Notes: generated by a model not told the origin, from the letters alone. 64,000 nucleotides of DNA from Methanotorris igneus Kol 5 (GCF_000214415.1 NC_015562.1:930001-994000); one strand, 5' to 3'; counted from the first letter of the stretch, positions 1-8,940 are shown. Numbers and translations are program-made.

Positions 1-315
1 TACTATTTTCTGTTTGTTAAATGGCTCAAACTGTTTTTCGGATGTCCTCACTTTAAGGCAATTTTCATACTTGTAATTATCAGCAACGTCTTTATCAATT
101 TCTTTTAATGCTTTATATACTAAATTTTTTAATTCCTTAGTTGATATTCCATTGTATATATTGTTGCAGATTTTTTCAATTACCAAATTCACTTTATCAT
201 AATCAAGCCCTGCATTCATTAGAGATTTTACCAGTTTATTTATGTTGAATCTCTCTTCTATTCCATTCCTTTTCACTACCATTACTTCTGGTTTTACGGA
301 TTTCGCGGATATCAT
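1..315 (-). CDS. ATP-cone domain protein (partial, N-terminal part)
   Basis: This is the first 105 codons of a minus-strand gene that runs off the left edge. The ATG at 315 is preceded by GGTGATTAA, a good ribosome site. The protein starts MISAKSVKPEVMVVKRNG, and VVKRNGIEERFNINKL is the opening of an ATP-cone, the nucleotide-binding regulatory domain known from ribonucleotide reductases and NrdR. A second stretch, KVRTSEKQFEPFNKQKIV, looks like the start of a second cone, so the product may be a double ATP-cone protein or an anaerobic ribonucleotide reductase. The catalytic part is outside the window, so the enzyme cannot be decided. Confidence 0.7.
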   Translation of the reverse strand, partial: MISAKSVKPEVMVVKRNGIEERFNINKLVKSLMNAGLDYDKVNLVIEKICNNIYNGISTKELKNLVYKALKEIDKDVADNYKYENCLKVRTSEKQFEPFNKQKIV

Positions 316-940
316 TTAATCACCATTGAACTTATATAAAATAATAATGAACAATAAAATTTTATGAAATACATAATGATATTCATTCGAAATTCGTTAA
401 GTTTTTTAATATTTAAATACGATTTCAAAACTCTTTATATACCAATATCAAAGGTTAGATTATACTATTGGACAAAAGTATAAATAATTTGTGATTTTTT
501 TGCTTTTAAAAAAGGAATATGCCTTATATAAAGTATTTAAAGGTCTGTAATAAGTATTCCATCAATATGAAAAAATAAAAAAATCTATCAATCTATGGTT
601 GTGTGCGTTAAAGTTTAGACAAAACCTCAATAAAATTTTTGGTTGATTTATATTTGTTTTAATTTTTAAGGGCTTATGAGAGTTTTAAAAATCTATTATG
701 CACTTTTTATGGCAAAACCAAAGGTTTTGGTATATAAGTCAACTTTATACACCTCTTGGTTTTGTTTTTAGGTGACATCATCACACCCATCCATTTTATT
801 ACAAACGACTCAAATTACACCATTTATACCATATTAATATAATATCATTCATAATCATTGTAGTAATCTATATTTAAGTTGGGTATCAAAGCATATTTTC
901 GATCAAATTATTACTCTCCATAATTTACAAAATATAGCTA
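316..940. other. Intergenic region with a degenerate inverted-repeat element
   Basis: No convincing gene is visible between the two minus-strand genes. Around 597-612 there is GGTTGTGTGCGTTAA, which matches one end of the dispersed TIR family described elsewhere in this window. It is followed at 711-732 by GGCAAAACCAAAGGTTTTGG, the hairpin motif found in other copies of that family. A decayed copy, roughly 594-780, is inferred. Confidence 0.5.
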
Positions 941-1480
941 TTACCACCAAACTTTTTTAATTTTGAGTTTATATGCAATGATATTTGATGTTAAGTGAAT
1001 TACTGGGGTAATTATACATATTGTTATTACCATATTCAATGGAATCGGTGAAAACGGATACGTAAAAAGTATAGCTCCAAAAACAAAGTTTAATTGGTCC
1101 AATATTGGCGCTGGATTACCCTGCTTTATTCCCAATCTCCTCTTTATAAAACTACCAACCATATCCCCAAAAAGTGCCCCAGAAGATAACAAAAACCCTA
1201 AAAAAGTATATTCAAATATATTCGAATAAAATACCATTGGAACGTTAACTATTTTTAAATTTAATATAACTCCCTGTAAAATTGCCGCTATAGTTCCACA
1301 TAATACTCCAGAAAAAGTTCCTTTGAAGGTTACACCATCCCCTACTAACCTTCTTCCATCTATAAAATTTTTTCCTAAATCTAATGGTGTTCCTCCCCCA
1401 AATATACATGCAGTAGCATTTGCAATATATGCTGGCAAAATATACCAAAAAGACGTAAAAACTAACCCAATAATATCCAT
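941..1480 (-). CDS. carS: CDP-archaeol synthase (CarS, DUF46)
   Basis: The 179-residue protein is an integral membrane protein of about five hydrophobic segments. It carries the family signature KNFIDGRRLVGDGVTFKG near residues 37-54 and FGDMVGSFIKRRLGIKQG near 104-121. CarS transfers CTP to 2,3-bis-O-geranylgeranylglycerol phosphate to make CDP-archaeol, the activated precursor of archaeal polar lipids, at the cytoplasmic membrane. Its length is normal for the family. It stands alone, divergent from hdrA. Confidence 0.88.
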   Translation of the reverse strand: MDIIGLVFTSFWYILPAYIANATACIFGGGTPLDLGKNFIDGRRLVGDGVTFKGTFSGVLCGTIAAILQGVILNLKIVNVPMVFYSNIFEYTFLGFLLSSGALFGDMVGSFIKRRLGIKQGNPAPILDQLNFVFGAILFTYPFSPIPLNMVITICIITPVIHLTSNIIAYKLKIKKVWW

Positions 1481-1626
1481 ACAATCCCTCTTAACACTTT
1501 GTCTTTAAAGTTCATCTAAATCCTTTAAATTTTATTACAACTAAGTTTATATAAATTTACCTCAAACAAATAGCAAATTAAAATAACCATAAATTTAAAT
1601 ATATGGATTAATACTTCATTTAAAAA

Positions 1627-1803
1627 AATTGTGAGGGGGAGGGGGCAAAAAATAGATTGGGGGGAGGGGGATTTTGAGTAAATTCTCTTGGGGGGTATGA
1701 GGGGGGTGGGAATGGTATTAGGAGGCATGCCTCCAGCACGGTGTTATCAGCAGTGAGGTGGGGGGATGGGGGATGCTCTCACTGCTATCCCACACCGTGC
1801 CGC
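1627..1803. other. GC/G-rich island with nested hairpin, possible structured RNA or repeat element
   Basis: This is a sharp GC-rich island in an AT-rich intergenic region. It begins with G-runs (GGGGGAGGGGG, GGGGGGAGGGGG). A perfect palindrome GGAGGCATGCCTCC follows at 1721-1734. Next comes a nested hairpin: outer stem GCACGGTGT (1736-1744) with ACACCGTGC (1792-1800), and inner stem GCAGTGAG (1750-1757) with CTCACTGC (1778-1785). The apical loop is G-rich. In hyperthermophiles such islands often mark non-coding RNAs. However, 16 nt (1750-1765) recur inverted at 60558-60573, which suggests a dispersed element. The function is unknown. Confidence 0.55.
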
Positions 1804-1927
1804 TATATCCATTAACATTTCTAATATATAAAATTTACGGTTAAACATCTTTGATTTAAATTAAATGTTATTTTACGCAAACCTAAAATTTATCATAAAT
1901 TAATTTTTGGGACAATTAGAAGCTCCA

Positions 1928-1942
1928 AGTATATATAATAAC
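1928..1942 (+). promoter_or_regulatory. Probable TATA box of hdrA
   Basis: AGTATATATAATAA is a good archaeal box A. It lies about 95 nt before the hdrA ATG and predicts transcription from about 1965. The hdrA ribosome site GGAGGTGA lies at 2023-2030. Confidence 0.55.
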
Positions 1943-2034
1943 CCTCATTAAAAAATTTAAGGATATACATTTTTATAATAAGGTGAGTGAATTTATAGAG
2001 TGTATTATGTCTATTTATCCATGGAGGTGAATTC

Positions 2035-4014
2035 ATGAGTAGCCCCAGAGTTGGGGTATTCGTCTGCTACTGTGGTGCCAACATCAATGGTGTGGTAGAT
2101 TGTGAGGCGGTAAAAGATTTTGCCGCCAAACTTGATGGGGTAGTTGTTGCAAAGACCTATCCATTTATGTGTGCAGATCCAGGTCAAAACCTCATTAAAG
2201 AGGCTATAAAAGAGTACAACTTAGATAGAGTCGTAGTTGCAGCATGTACTCCAAAAATCCACGAGCCAACATTTAGAACTTGTCTCGCAGAAGCAGGCTT
2301 GTCTCCATACTACTTAGAGTTTGTAAATATTAGAGAGCACGATTCATTTGTGCACATGAATGATAGAGAAGCAGCAACCAAAAAAGCTATGGAATTGGTT
2401 GCTGCTGGTGTAGAAAGAGCAAAAAGATTAGAAGACGTTCCACAAAAAACAGTTGAAGTTGATAAGAGCTGTTTGATTATAGGAGCTGGTATTGCTGGAA
2501 TTCAGGCAGCTCTTGACTTAGGAGACCAAGGATACAAGGTATATCTTGTAGAGAAGGAGCCATCAATTGGAGGTAGAATGGCTCAACTTGCAAAGACATT
2601 CCCAACCGACGATTGTGCTCTGTGAATTTTGGCCCCTAAGATGGTAACTGTTGCGAACCACCCTAATGTTGAACTCATAACATACGCTGAAGTTAAAGAC
2701 ATCCAAGGATACATCGGTAACTTTGAAGTTACCATTGAGAAAAAACCAAGATACGTTGACGAAAATGTATGTACCGGATGTGGAGCATGTGCCGCGGTCT
2801 GTCCAATTGAAGTACCTAACGAATTCGACTTAGGATTAGGTACAAGAAAAGCCATATACGTGCCATTCCCACAAGCAGTACCATTAGTTTATACAATAGA
2901 CAAAGAGCACTGTATTGACTGTGGTTTGTGTGAAAAAGCTTGTGGTCCAGGAGCAATAAGATACGACCAAAAACCAGAAGAAATCAAACTCAAAGTTGGT
3001 ACAATTATCAATGCAATTGGATACGATGAGTTTGATGCAACACTTAAAGAAGAATACGGATATGGTGTCTACGACAACGTCATAACAACACTCGAATTAG
3101 AAAGAATGATTAACCCAGCAGGACCAACAGGAGGACACGAAATAAGACCAAGTGATGGTAAACATCCACACAGAACAGTATTCATTCAGTGTGTAGGTTC
3201 AAGAGACGCAAAAATAGGAAACCACTACTGTTCAAGAATCTGCTGTATGTTCGCATTGAAGAATGCTCAATTAATGAAACAACACGACCCAAACGCAGAA
3301 GTTTACATCTGTTACATGGACATCAGATCATTCGGTAAAGGATACGAAGAATACTACAGAAGAGCACAGGAACAATTCGGTGTCAAGTTCATAAGAGGAA
3401 GACCAGCATGTATCATAGAAGATCCAAAAACTAAGAACTTGATTGTAAGAGTTGAAGACACATTATTGGGAGAAATCCTCGAAATTGAAGCTGATTTAGT
3501 TGTATTATCATGTGGATTAGTTGCAAGAAAAGACACAAAGAAACTCGCAAAGATGCTTGGAATCGACGTTGGTCCAGATGGATTCTACAAAGAATTACAC
3601 CCAAAACTTGCACCAGTTAACACAAAAGTTGACGGGGTAGCAATTGCAGGGGTTGCTCAAGGACCAAAAGACATTCCAGACACAGTAGCTCAGGCAAAAG
3701 GTGCAGCAAGTGCAGTAGCAATCCCAATGGCACAGGGACAATTTAAGATTGAAATGATAAGGGCAACAGTAAACGAAGAAGTCTGTGGTGGATGTAAAGT
3801 TTGTGCTCCAATGTGTCCATACAACGCTATAACCTACGTTGAGAAAGATGGGCACTTAGTTGCACAAGTTAACGACATCGCATGTAAGGGATGCGGTGCT
3901 TGTGCAGGAGCATGTCCAAGTGGAGCAATGCAGTTAAGATACTACAGAGACGAACAAATTATTGCTGCTATTGATGGATTGCTCGAGACACACAAAATGC
4001 TTGAGAAACAGTAA
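2035..4014 (+). CDS. hdrA: CoB-CoM heterodisulfide reductase subunit A, selenoprotein (in-frame UGA = Sec197)
   Basis: The gene is read through TGA at 2623-2625 as selenocysteine. The flanking protein FPTDDCAL-U-ILAPKMV is the HdrA context, and both flanking parts are uninterrupted HdrA. The full product is 659 residues. An FAD-binding GAGIAGIQAALDLG motif is near residue 153, and there are four [4Fe-4S] motifs (CTGCGACAAVCP, CIDCGLCEKACG, CGGCKVCAPMCP, CKGCGACAGACP). HdrA is the flavin bifurcation centre. It accepts electrons from the Vhu hydrogenase and splits them between CoM-S-S-CoB (through HdrBC) and ferredoxin. The start follows GGAGGTGAATTC. A SECIS lies in the 3' UTR (4193-4223), and the UTR also contains antisense matches to this gene. 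It heads the hdrA-vhu cluster. Confidence 0.97.
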
Positions 4015-4025
4015 ATAATTTAATT

Positions 4026-4174
4026 CTGCTTGTGGGAATGGCGCGGCACATGCTCCACTCGATACCGAGCTAACTAAACATCTAAATTCGCATAAATTAA
4101 ATCTAAACAATAAATCAAACAATATCAAATTTCGATTCAAATAAATCCGTATGAGTTCAACATTAGGGTGGTTC
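4026..4174 (+). repeat. hdrA 3' UTR segments antisense to the hdrA coding region past the Sec codon
   Basis: Three segments of the UTR are exact reverse complements of hdrA coding sequence. Bases 4150-4174 match 2655-2679 (25 nt), 4042-4058 match 2780-2796 (17 nt), and 4026-4042 match 2862-2878 (17 nt). Their order is antisense-colinear, so one mRNA could pair with itself. The 25-nt target starts 29 nt after the UGA, and its complement ends 18 nt before the 9-bp SECIS stem. The identity was checked base by base. Function as a tether is inferred. Confidence 0.85.
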
Positions 4175-4192
4175 AAGGTATAAACAGATGAG

Positions 4193-4223
4193 GCGCCATC
4201 CGAAGGCTCTGCCAGGATGGCGC
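4193..4223 (+). promoter_or_regulatory. SECIS element of hdrA
   Basis: The hairpin has a 9-bp stem GCGCCATCC (4193-4201) with GGATGGCGC (4215-4223). The archaeal SECIS asymmetric bulge GAA (4202-4204) lies opposite A4214, capped by GGC-TCT-GCC. The fold matches the methanococcal consensus for directing Sec insertion at an upstream UGA. Confidence 0.93.
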
Positions 4224-4315
4224 TGATGGGGGCTATGTGGCCCTTGGGGGATTTACCTTTACCTTTATTTCATTAAGCTTCATTAGATCTTATAAAAAGA
4301 AAAAAAGGGATTATT

Positions 4316-4723
4316 ATGAGTGAACCAATAATTGTAGCATTCGTTTGCTATCAATGAGGATACGGTGCAGCAGATTTAGCTGGAACAAGTAGAATGCAAT
4401 ACCCTGCCAGCGTCAGGCCTATAAGAATACCATGCACTGGTAAATTCGACATTACTTACGCCCTTAGGGCGTTCCAAAAAGGCGCTGACGCTGTCTTTGT
4501 TGCAGGGTGAAAACCACACGAGTGTGCATTCGAGACTGGAAACTTTAGGGCCGAAGAGAGGGTTAGGTTCACCAAAAAATTATTAGATGAATTAGGAATT
4601 GGTGGAGAAAGAATAGAAATGTACTTCATGACTGCAGCAGAAGCTGATAAATTCGTTGCTGCTGTAAATGAAATGACAGAAAGAGTTAAAAAATTAGGAC
4701 CTAACCCTCTCAAGGCCCAATAA
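4316..4723 (+). CDS. vhuD: F420-non-reducing hydrogenase delta subunit, selenoprotein with two Sec residues
   Basis: The 135-residue protein is read through two TGA codons, 4355-4357 (Sec14, context VCYQ-U-GYG) and 4508-4510 (Sec65, context VFVAG-U-KPHEC). Both sites are cysteines in the non-selenium MvhD/VhcD family, and the sequence between and after them is uninterrupted family sequence. VhuD carries a [2Fe-2S] cluster and passes electrons from the VhuAGU hydrogenase to HdrA. The start ATG follows AAAGGGATTATT. A SECIS lies 18 nt after the stop. It sits between hdrA and vhuG in the expected complex order. Confidence 0.95.
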
Positions 4724-4741
4724 GGCTAAAAAAAGGGATGA

Positions 4742-4774
4742 GTTCCACAGGGAACCGATAAGGACCTGTGGAAC
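4742..4774 (+). promoter_or_regulatory. SECIS element of vhuD
   Basis: A 10-bp stem GTTCCACAGG (4742-4751) pairs with CCTGTGGAAC (4765-4774). The GAA bulge is at 4752-4754 opposite A4764, with a CC/GG mini-stem and GATAA loop. One SECIS apparently serves both UGA codons. A T-rich run at 4804-4809 may end transcription. Confidence 0.93.
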
Positions 4775-4868
4775 AACCGCCCCTAAAGTGAGGGGTCAAG
4801 GCCTTTTTTATATGGCTACCTTCTTTTTATTGAAAATTTAAAAATTTTAAATTTCCAAAGGTGATGAA

Positions 4869-5732
4869 ATGGCAGATAAAGTTAAGGTAGCAATGATACA
4901 ATTATGTGGCTGTTCTGGGTGTCACATCTCATTGCTTGACTTGCATGACAAGTTATTAGAGGTTCTGCCAAACTTGGAGATCGTCTATGCTCCAATTGTC
5001 GCAGACCCAAAGGAAATTCCTGACGGGATAGATGTTGCGTTGTTAGAAGGAGGAGTTAGAAACGAGCACGATGAGCACCTTGTCCATGAATTTAGAGAGA
5101 AAGCAAAAATTGTAATTGCATGGGGAACTTGTGCTGCTTATGGTGGAATTCCTGGTTTAGGAAACTTATACACAAAAGAAGAATTGATAAACAGGGTTTA
5201 TTCAACAGAATCAACTGACAACCCTGGAACAATCCCATCAGAAGAAATCCCACCATTGGAAGATTACGTAAAACCAATCCCAGATGTTATAAAAGTTGAT
5301 TATATCATCCCAGGATGTCCTCCAACACCAGATATGATTGCAAGTGCAATTGTTGCATTATTGAATGGAGAAGAACCAAAATTCTCTACAAAAATTGTAT
5401 GTGACGAATGTCCAAGGAAAAAAGAAAACGTATTCCCAGAGAAATTCAAAAGAACATTTGAAGGAAAACCAGATCCGGAAAAATGTTTATTTGAACAAGG
5501 TTACACCTGCTTAGGTATGGCTACAAGAGCAGGATGTGGAGCAAAGTGTCCAAATGCAGGTGTTCCATGTAGAGGATGTTATGGAAAAACAGATGCTGTA
5601 TTGGATCAAGGAGCAGCGGCGGCAAACACATTTGCAAATGCTGGAGAGGCAGCATTGGAAATCCCAGACAAAGTTGCATTGTTGAACAGATTCAGTTTAC
5701 CTGCTGCTTTAATTTCCAAGAAGATAAAATAA
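4869..5732 (+). CDS. vhuG: F420-non-reducing [NiFeSe] hydrogenase small (electron-transfer) subunit
   Basis: The 287-residue protein is the small subunit that carries three iron-sulfur clusters. The N-terminal LCGCSGCHISLLD gives the proximal cluster ligands. CPPTP occurs near residue 155, and later Cys-rich segments CDECPRKKENVFPEKF and AGCGAKCPNAGVPCRGC follow. It relays electrons from the NiFe centre to VhuD and HdrA. The start follows AGGTGATGAA. There is no twin-arginine signal, as expected for the cytoplasmic Mvh/Vhu type. It is followed by vhuA after 69 nt. Confidence 0.95.
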   Translation: MADKVKVAMIQLCGCSGCHISLLDLHDKLLEVLPNLEIVYAPIVADPKEIPDGIDVALLEGGVRNEHDEHLVHEFREKAKIVIAWGTCAAYGGIPGLGNLYTKEELINRVYSTESTDNPGTIPSEEIPPLEDYVKPIPDVIKVDYIIPGCPPTPDMIASAIVALLNGEEPKFSTKIVCDECPRKKENVFPEKFKRTFEGKPDPEKCLFEQGYTCLGMATRAGCGAKCPNAGVPCRGCYGKTDAVLDQGAAAANTFANAGEAALEIPDKVALLNRFSLPAALISKKIK

Positions 5733-5801
5733 ACACATAATCAAACACACAATCAAGAGTAAAAAATAACCAAATAAACCAAAATTAAGGATGGTGACCC
5801 T

Positions 5802-7061
5802 ATGGGTAAGGTCGTAATTGAACCTTTAACCCGTCTCGAAGGACACGGAAAAGTAACAATTACCTTAGATGAGAATGGTAAGCCAAAGGATGTAAAATTG
5901 CACATAACTGCTTTAAGAGGATTTGAGCAGTTCGTTGTTGGAAGACCAGCAGAAGAGGTTCCAAGAATTGTTCCAAGAATCTGTGGGATTTGCCAAACAG
6001 CACACCATTTAGCAAGTGTTAAGGCAGTTGATGCTGCATGGGGCGTTGAAATTCCAAGTGCAGCAAAAAAAGTTAGAGAATTAATGCACTTAGGAAACAT
6101 GATACACAGCCACGCATTGCACTTCTACTTCCTCGCAGCACCTGACTTTGTAGTTGGGCCTGATGCTGACCCAGCAATAAGAAACATTGTTGGAGTTATT
6201 GATAAAGCTCCAGAAGTTGCTAAAAAGGCAATTGCATTAAGGAAATTCGGACAAGCGTTAGTTGAAGCGACTGGTGGGAAAGCAATTCACCCAGTGACAG
6301 GAATTCCAGGAGGAGTTTCAAAGCCATTCAGTGAAGAGGACAGAGACGCATTCTTAAAAGAAATTGACACAATGATTGAGTATGCAAAAGATGGGGTTGA
6401 ATTAATAAAATCCATCAACGAGCAGTACATGGAACAAATAAAAACACTCGGTGTAATTGATACATGGTATTTAGGTTTAGTAAATGATGGTAAACACGAA
6501 TTCTACGATGGAACATTAAGATTCCTCTCACCAGATGGAAAAGAGAAAATGGAATTCCAACCAAGTGAATATTTAGATTACATTGGAGAGCATGTTGTAT
6601 CCCACAGCTATGTAAAATACCCATACAACAAAAAAGTTGGATATCCAGAAGGACTTTATAGAGTTGGACCATTGGCAATGCTCAATGTATGTGACAGCAT
6701 GAAAACACCATTAGCAGAAGAAGCAAGAAAAGAATTCTTAGACACGTTTGGATTCCCAGCAAACCAATCCTTAGCATACAATCATGCAAGATTAATTGAG
6801 CTTTTAGCTGCATGTGAAAGAGTTAAAGAATTGTTAAATGATAGCGAAATAACCTCAGAAGATGTCAAGGTAGAAGTTGAACCAAAAGCAGGAAACGGTG
6901 TTGGAGTAGTATATGCTCCAAGAGGTGTGTTAATCCACAACTACGAAACCGATGACAATGGAATTGTTGTTAAAGCAAACATGATTGTTGCTACAACACA
7001 CAACGTTCCAACAATGGAAAAAGCAATTCAGCAGGCAGCAGAAGTAATATTTAAAGAATAA
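5802..7061 (+). CDS. vhuA: F420-non-reducing [NiFeSe] hydrogenase large subunit, C-terminally split
   Basis: The 419-residue protein shows the N-terminal nickel motif RICGICQTAHH (about residues 63-73). It ends at AIQQAAEVIFKE without the usual second nickel motif DPCxxCxxH. That part is encoded separately by vhuU just downstream, the known arrangement in Vhu enzymes of Methanococcales. The enzyme oxidises H2 and passes electrons toward heterodisulfide reduction. The start ATG follows GGATGGTGACCCT. Confidence 0.95.
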   Translation: MGKVVIEPLTRLEGHGKVTITLDENGKPKDVKLHITALRGFEQFVVGRPAEEVPRIVPRICGICQTAHHLASVKAVDAAWGVEIPSAAKKVRELMHLGNMIHSHALHFYFLAAPDFVVGPDADPAIRNIVGVIDKAPEVAKKAIALRKFGQALVEATGGKAIHPVTGIPGGVSKPFSEEDRDAFLKEIDTMIEYAKDGVELIKSINEQYMEQIKTLGVIDTWYLGLVNDGKHEFYDGTLRFLSPDGKEKMEFQPSEYLDYIGEHVVSHSYVKYPYNKKVGYPEGLYRVGPLAMLNVCDSMKTPLAEEARKEFLDTFGFPANQSLAYNHARLIELLAACERVKELLNDSEITSEDVKVEVEPKAGNGVGVVYAPRGVLIHNYETDDNGIVVKANMIVATTHNVPTMEKAIQQAAEVIFKE

Positions 7062-7132
7062 GTCTTTCCCAATTCTTAACCTTGAAAAATTTTAAAAATT
7101 TTAAAAATTAAAATTAACCCTACATTGGGGTG

Positions 7133-7273
7133 ATGTGTGTGGTAGATGAGAAAAAATTAAACTTAATAGAGATGGTTTTAAGAGCATACGACCCTTGATA
7201 CTCATGCGCAGCTCATATAATAGTTAAGGATGAAAAAGGAAACGTAATTTTAGAGATCGTTAAAGAAGAATAA
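7133..7273 (+). CDS. vhuU: Hydrogenase C-terminal peptide with nickel-ligating selenocysteine
   Basis: This 46-codon gene is easy to miss because TGA 7196-7198 encodes Sec22. The context DP-U-YSCAAHII is the large-subunit C-terminal motif (Sec22, Cys25 and His28), which completes the NiFeSe active site with VhuA. The tail after the His is normally removed on nickel insertion in this family. The chosen ATG at 7133 follows TTGGGGTG, and the codons from there are in frame with the motif. A SECIS begins two nucleotides after the TAA. Confidence 0.94.
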
Positions 7274-7274
7274 T

Positions 7275-7310
7275 CCCCTCAACCGAACCCATTTTTGGGA
7301 GGTTGTGGGG
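7275..7310 (+). promoter_or_regulatory. SECIS element of vhuU
   Basis: CCCCTCAACC (7275-7284) pairs with GGTTGTGGGG (7301-7310) with one T-T mismatch. The GAA bulge (7285-7287) lies opposite A7300, and CCC/GGG closes an ATTTTT loop. The UGA is only about 80 nt upstream. Confidence 0.93.
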
Positions 7311-7314
7311 AAAA

Positions 7315-7352
7315 CCCCTTCTATGCAGAAGGGGATTTTAAACGTTTTTTAT
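7315..7352 (+). terminator. Hairpin plus T-rich tail after vhuU
   Basis: An 8-bp hairpin CCCCTTCT-atgc-AGAAGGGG (7315-7334) is followed by ATTTTAAACGTTTTTT. It may attenuate transcription into vhuB or stabilise the 3' end of the vhuU message. Confidence 0.45.
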
Positions 7353-7376
7353 CCATTTCAAAAATTTTAAAAATTA

Positions 7377-8582
7377 ATGGGGGTTTTACGCTTGGGCGGT
7401 ATAGAGATTCAGCAGGAAGCATGTCTTTTGTGTAATGCATGTAAAGAAGCATGCCCCACAAAGGCTATTGAAATAGCACCATTTATTACTTGCAAGATTT
7501 GCAAGTCATGTGTAGAGGCCTGTCCAACTGGAGCATTGTCCGACAAGGATGGTAGAATAACATACAACCCAACAAAATGTCTTAAATGTGGAGCATGTGC
7601 AAAGGCATGTCCAACAGGAATTAAAAAGGTTGATGATGAATTCCCATACTCAAAAGGACACTGTGTATTATGTGAGAAATGTGTTGATGTCTGTCCAATA
7701 GAAATCATCTCAATTCCAGGAAAAGTTGAGAAACCAAAGAAAGAAATTGTCATTCCACAAGAACCAATTGCAGTCACTGACGACTGCGTTGCATGTGGTG
7801 TCTGTGTAGATGTCTGTCCAGTAAATGCAATAGAAATTAAAGATAACAAAGCAGTTGTTGATGAAAGCAAGTGTATTTACTGTGGAATCTGTGCTCAAAC
7901 ATGTCCATGGAACGCAATATTTGTCGCTGGAAAATTACCAAACAAAAGAAAGAAAACCATCAAAACATTCACACTTGATACAGAAAAATGTATTGGATGT
8001 GCAAAGTGTGTTGATATTTGTCCAGGAAACATGATAAAGTTTGATGCAGAGAACCTAATTGTAAAACTTCCAAAAGCATGTCCAGCATGTGGTTTGTGTG
8101 AAGGAGTCTGTCCAGTAAATGCAATAACCTTAGAAGTTGAGTATGAGCCACCAAAACCAGCATACGATGAAGGGCTTGTGTGGGTTGAGGAAAACTGTAA
8201 CTACTGCGGTTCATGTGCAATGAAGTGTCCAACAAGTGCTATAAGGGTAATTAACAAGAGAGGAATGGAACTTCCAACAAAGAGGAAAACAGAAGAGAAA
8301 GAGAAATTCAGAATGTGTGTAAGATGCGGAGCATGTACAGTGGCATGTCCAACAGGAGCGTTGAAGTTAGGTAAAATAACCATAGAAGGAAAAGAATACA
8401 ACAGAATTGAATTCAGCCCTTCATTATGTAGTGAATGTGGAATTTGTGTTGATGTTTGTCCATACAACGTATTAGAATTAACTGGCGACGATGAGATGCC
8501 ACTAAAAGGGTTCTGTGTAATGTGCTTGAAGTGTGTTGAAGCATGTAAGAAGATTAAGAGAAATGCACTTGTTGTTAAATAA
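7377..8582 (+). CDS. vhuB: Polyferredoxin with twelve [4Fe-4S] motifs
   Basis: The 401-residue protein contains twelve successive CxxCxxCxxxC motifs, from [12 protein letters not shown] at residue 17 to [12 protein letters not shown] at the C-terminus, spaced about every 30-40 residues. This is the VhuB/MvhB polyferredoxin, an electron store or wire co-purified with the hydrogenase and possibly linking to formylmethanofuran dehydrogenase. It is the last gene of the hdrA-vhu cluster. fwuB, a likely electron consumer, follows after about 520 nt. Confidence 0.95.
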   Translation: MGVLRLGGIEIQQEACLLCNACKEACPTKAIEIAPFITCKICKSCVEACPTGALSDKDGRITYNPTKCLKCGACAKACPTGIKKVDDEFPYSKGHCVLCEKCVDVCPIEIISIPGKVEKPKKEIVIPQEPIAVTDDCVACGVCVDVCPVNAIEIKDNKAVVDESKCIYCGICAQTCPWNAIFVAGKLPNKRKKTIKTFTLDTEKCIGCAKCVDICPGNMIKFDAENLIVKLPKACPACGLCEGVCPVNAITLEVEYEPPKPAYDEGLVWVEENCNYCGSCAMKCPTSAIRVINKRGMELPTKRKTEEKEKFRMCVRCGACTVACPTGALKLGKITIEGKEYNRIEFSPSLCSECGICVDVCPYNVLELTGDDEMPLKGFCVMCLKCVEACKKIKRNALVVK

Positions 8583-8632
8583 TTCATAAAGACACAAAAT
8601 CTAAGAGAATGTCTCGCTACGTTCTTTAACTT

Positions 8633-8940
8633 AGGATGTGGGGAGTTCCGTTCTCCCCGAACGCTCCCTTGATGAAGTCCTCTGGACGGAACGGGAGAAC
8701 TCCTCAAGGTGGTTGAATATAGTTAAAAATTATAGTTGTGTGCGCTAAGAGTTTAGGCGAAAACTCCTGCGGAGTTTTCGCTACTCGAACCTTCGGTTCG
8801 ATGAACATAACTTCAATAAATTTATGGGGCATTAAACATTTAATTTCAAAATTTAAAGGAGGAAAAATGGCCACTTAAAAAATTAATGGCAAAACCCAAA
8901 GAGTTTTGCCGTATTATACTTAAGCCACCTTGAGGAGAGA
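8633..8940. repeat. GC-rich inverted-repeat region with a TIR-family insertion between vhuB and fwuB
   Basis: A GC-rich, strongly self-complementary stretch (8637-8712; GTTCCGT with ACGGAAC, GGAGTTC with GAACTCC) is followed by CTCCTCAAGGTGG (8700-8712). That sequence is exactly inverted at 8925-8937. Between them lies an element end TATAGTTGTGTGCG (8731-8744), the hairpins GCGAAAACTCC-tgc-GGAGTTTTCGC and CGAACCttcGGTTCG, and the GGCAAAACCC hairpin at 8889-8910. A truncated copy of the dispersed TIR family inside an older palindrome is inferred. No gene is seen. Confidence 0.55.

Noticed and set aside
1525-1728. Minus-strand frame over the G-rich island (Pro-rich peptide)
   Set aside because: Low-complexity translation of G-runs, no ribosome site.
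2629-4014. Separate second hdrA gene starting at 2629
   Set aside because: The UGA is a Sec codon in conserved HdrA context with a SECIS downstream, so it is one gene.
3934-4176. Minus-strand 80-codon frame across the hdrA 3' UTR containing NHPNVELI
   Set aside because: It is not a gene. The resemblance to HdrA (ANHPNVELI, ACAA, PFPQA) exists because the UTR is antisense to hdrA. It helped reveal the complementarity.
4456-4713. Minus-strand frame over vhuD
   Set aside because: Shadow of the selenoprotein gene on the plus strand.
7409-7870. Minus-strand 153-codon frame over vhuB
   Set aside because: Produced by the repetitive Cys codons of the polyferredoxin on the other strand.
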